This document shows, piece after piece, positions 25,364 to 26,622 of a stretch of DNA of 26,622 nt. The translations under genes and the position numbers were made by a program. The DNA is from Pseudomonadota bacterium (lineage in GTDB: Bacteria > Pseudomonadota > Alphaproteobacteria > Rhizobiales > Xanthobacteraceae), in NCBI GenBank assembly GCA_023388935.1, contig JAEWFG010000179.1, positions 1 to 26,622 on the forward strand, written 5' to 3'. Each line of letters begins with the position of its first letter. Position 1 is the stretch's first letter. The notes below the pieces were generated by a model. The model was not told where the DNA came from. It was given only the letters and a program-made list of their open reading frames with translations, and made no database searches.

Positions 25364-25648
25364 TCAGGTCCCGCCTTCGCCCGGAGCCTGCGCGTGGATC
25401 GCGAGTGCATGCACGCCGCCGGAAAGTTCCGCGGCCAGCGCCGAATTTATCATGCGGTGGCGCTCGACCCGGCTCTTCCCTTTGAAGGCTGGAGACACGA
25501 TATACACGCGAAAGTGCGTCTCGCCGCTCGGTCGATGGCCGGCGTGACCCTCATGCAAATGTGACTCGTCGACGACTTGCAGGCTTTCCGGTGTGAAAGC
25601 TTCCTGCAACTTGTTGCTGATAATGTCCTTCATAACCATGATTGCCAT
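25364..25648 (-). CDS. bolA: BolA family protein
   Basis: A 94-residue BolA. The core is visible: ESLQVVDESHLHEGH, then HFRVYIVSPAF and the helix SRVERHRMIN with the invariant His. BolA proteins pair with monothiol glutaredoxins to bind or transfer iron-sulfur clusters; some also act on transcription. The start is uncertain: ATGs lie at 25648, 25639 and 25633, none with a good ribosome site. A TTGACG/TTAATG promoter candidate overlaps the first ATG, so the second or third may be the true start. It is divergent from the J-domain gene. Confidence 0.88.
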   Translation of the reverse strand: MAIMVMKDIISNKLQEAFTPESLQVVDESHLHEGHAGHRPSGETHFRVYIVSPAFKGKSRVERHRMINSALAAELSGGVHALAIHAQAPGEGGT

Positions 25649-25674
25649 TAAGGTGCACGATCGCACTCCGTCAA
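25646..25674 (-). promoter_or_regulatory. possible bolA promoter overlapping the first ATG
   Basis: On the minus strand TTGACG (25674-25669), a 17-nt spacer and TTAATG (25651-25646) have promoter spacing. The last hexamer contains the first bolA ATG. Transcription would then start near the second ATG at 25639, giving a leaderless or very short leader. Confidence 0.35.
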
Positions 25675-25682
25675 TGCCCATA

Positions 25683-25730
25683 GGCCGCTCTTGGCGGCCG
25701 TTCTCAAGAACGCCGAAGTGAAACTTCGGC
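25683..25730. promoter_or_regulatory. three adjacent inverted repeats in the bolA / J-protein promoter region
   Basis: GGCCGC-5 nt-GCGGCC (25683-25699), GTTCT-CA-AGAAC (25700-25711) and GCCGAAGT-GAA-ACTTCGGC (25712-25730) are perfect and follow each other without gaps, the last two sharing at most their boundary base. They lie in the 149-nt divergent gap. They may be operators or RNA hairpins in the leader of either transcript. None matches a regulator site I know. Confidence 0.45.
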
Positions 25731-25797
25731 TACGGGTTGGTAGCTAATTGCAATGTCAAGACTTGAAGGTTTTTGCATTGCGTAGTCAAAGTCAGCC

Positions 25798-26433
25798 ATG
25801 CCGATCGATTCATCGAAGTTCTTCGACTCCATCCGTGTCAAGCCGCGGGGCAAGCAGCCCGAGGTGAAGCCGCGCGACACCGTGGTCGCCTGCGAATGGG
25901 CCGGGTGTCAGAACAAGGGTGCGCACCGCGCGCCGAAGGGTCGCGAGAACCAGCGTGAGTACTGGCACTTCTGCCTGAACCACGTGCGCGAGTACAACCA
26001 GAACTACAATTTCTTCTCCGGCATGAATGCTGACGCTGTCGCGCGCTACCAGAAGGATGCGCTGACCGGCCACCGTCCGACCTGGAAGATGGGCGCCAAT
26101 GGTGGCGTCAAGAAAGGGGCGGAAGCCGGGATCGACGGTGCGTTCGATCCGTTCAGCATGTTCTCCGAGATCAACGGCCGCGCCAGCTGGCGCCGCGGAC
26201 CCGAGGCCGAGCCCAAGGCCGAGACGCGCAAGGTGATGAACGCCGAGCGCAAGGCGCTCCAGGTCATGGGCCTCGGCCCCGCCGCTACGCTCGCCGACGT
26301 CAAGAGCAAGTACAAGGCCCTGGTGAAGCAGCACCACCCGGACGCCAATGGCGGCGACCGCTCTACCGAAGACCGCCTGATCGAGATCATCAAGGCGTAT
26401 AATTATCTGAAGACGGTGGTCCGCGAGGCCTAG
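25798..26433 (+). CDS. J-domain protein (DnaJ-like co-chaperone)
   Basis: A 211-residue protein with a C-terminal J domain (about 152-211): helix II KSKYKALVKQ, the HPD motif at 180-182 and helix III EDRLIEIIKAYNYLK. It lacks the Gly/Phe and DnaJ zinc-finger regions. Instead the N-terminal part has a Cys/His-rich segment (Cys32, Cys37, His43, Cys59, His61) that may bind metal. It should stimulate a DnaK-type ATPase for specific clients. In other Rhizobiales this gene precedes cobS/cobT, which may lie beyond the window. It is divergent from bolA. Confidence 0.9.
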   Translation: MPIDSSKFFDSIRVKPRGKQPEVKPRDTVVACEWAGCQNKGAHRAPKGRENQREYWHFCLNHVREYNQNYNFFSGMNADAVARYQKDALTGHRPTWKMGANGGVKKGAEAGIDGAFDPFSMFSEINGRASWRRGPEAEPKAETRKVMNAERKALQVMGLGPAATLADVKSKYKALVKQHHPDANGGDRSTEDRLIEIIKAYNYLKTVVREA

Positions 26434-26441
26434 GCGGCCTT

Positions 26442-26592
26442 CCCTTCTCCCCTTGCTTGTGGGAGAAGGTGGCGCGAAGCGCCGGATGAGGGGTTGCTTC
26501 CGCAGATTCTAAGCCAAAAGATTTTTGCGCGGAGAGAGACCCCTCACCCGGCTCGCCGCCATGCGGCGAGCCACCCTCTCCCACAAGGAGGG
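26442..26592. repeat. dispersed palindromic repeat, family C
   Basis: It starts CCCTTCTCCCCTTGCTTGTG and carries GGATGAGGGG in the left half. The right half carries CCCCTCACCCGG and ends CCACCCTCTCCCACAAGGAGGG, so the halves are complementary. A perfect GGCTCGCCGC / GCGGCGAGCC hairpin lies inside the right half. It begins 9 nt after the J-protein stop. Sequences of this look are common between genes in many Proteobacteria. Confidence 0.75.
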
Positions 26593-26622
26593 CTTTGCGC
26601 AATTTGCTGATGCGTGATTCTC

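Overview
The window looks like chromosome of a Rhizobiales alphaproteobacterium, most likely Bradyrhizobium or a close relative in the Nitrobacteraceae. I infer this from the high-GC coding style, from the gene orders (comF-grxC-nitrilase-DUF1178; argJ-prolyl isomerase against secA; xerD / aroK-aroB-CorC / bolA / J-protein), and from several families of imperfect palindromic repeats between genes. This rests on remembered families and gene order; no search was run.

Layout. 1-5293: a partial minus-strand gene start, an EamA/DMT exporter, a minus-strand operon (comF, monothiol-style region absent but dithiol glutaredoxin grxC, a Nit-type amidase, DUF1178) whose last three genes overlap by 4 nt each, then a BioC/NDUFAF5-like methyltransferase and a MutT Nudix hydrolase. 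5294-9559: a TadG-like pilus-associated von Willebrand protein, argJ and an exported parvulin-type prolyl isomerase. 9560-12400: secA. 12401-17427: a lower-GC accessory island between the convergent genes secA and the L,D-transpeptidase gene. It holds two overlapping ORFs: an alpha/beta-hydrolase fused to a P-loop ATPase, and an AAA-like (STAND-related) ATPase with a long helical-repeat C-terminus. 17428-21901: a YafK-like L,D-transpeptidase lipoprotein, accA, xerD and a 48-residue membrane protein gene that is easily missed. 22049-26433: aroK-aroB overlapping by 4 nt, a CNNM/CBS/CorC membrane protein, bolA, and a J-domain protein. The window ends in another palindromic repeat.

How the genes fit together. 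Nearly everything outside the island is housekeeping: protein export (secA, prolyl isomerase), amino-acid and aromatic biosynthesis (argJ, aroK, aroB), fatty-acid synthesis (accA), chromosome-dimer resolution (xerD), redox and glutathione repair (grxC, Nit amidase, BolA), nucleotide sanitation (mutT) and envelope work (transpeptidase, TadG-like, CorC). The exception is the two-gene island. Its parts resemble those of NLR/STAND immune proteins: a hydrolase as possible effector, NTPase switches, and a repeat-rich possible sensor. Here they are split over two translationally coupled proteins. I consider it the best candidate for an undescribed system, probably defensive, but that role is inference.

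Three palindromic repeat families are visible. One (106-121 bp) occurs three times, each time between convergent genes. Another (126-174 bp) occurs three times, twice within 12 nt of a minus-strand stop codon. A third occurs once, at the right end. I saw no CRISPR array, tRNA, rRNA, transposase or integrase other than xerD.
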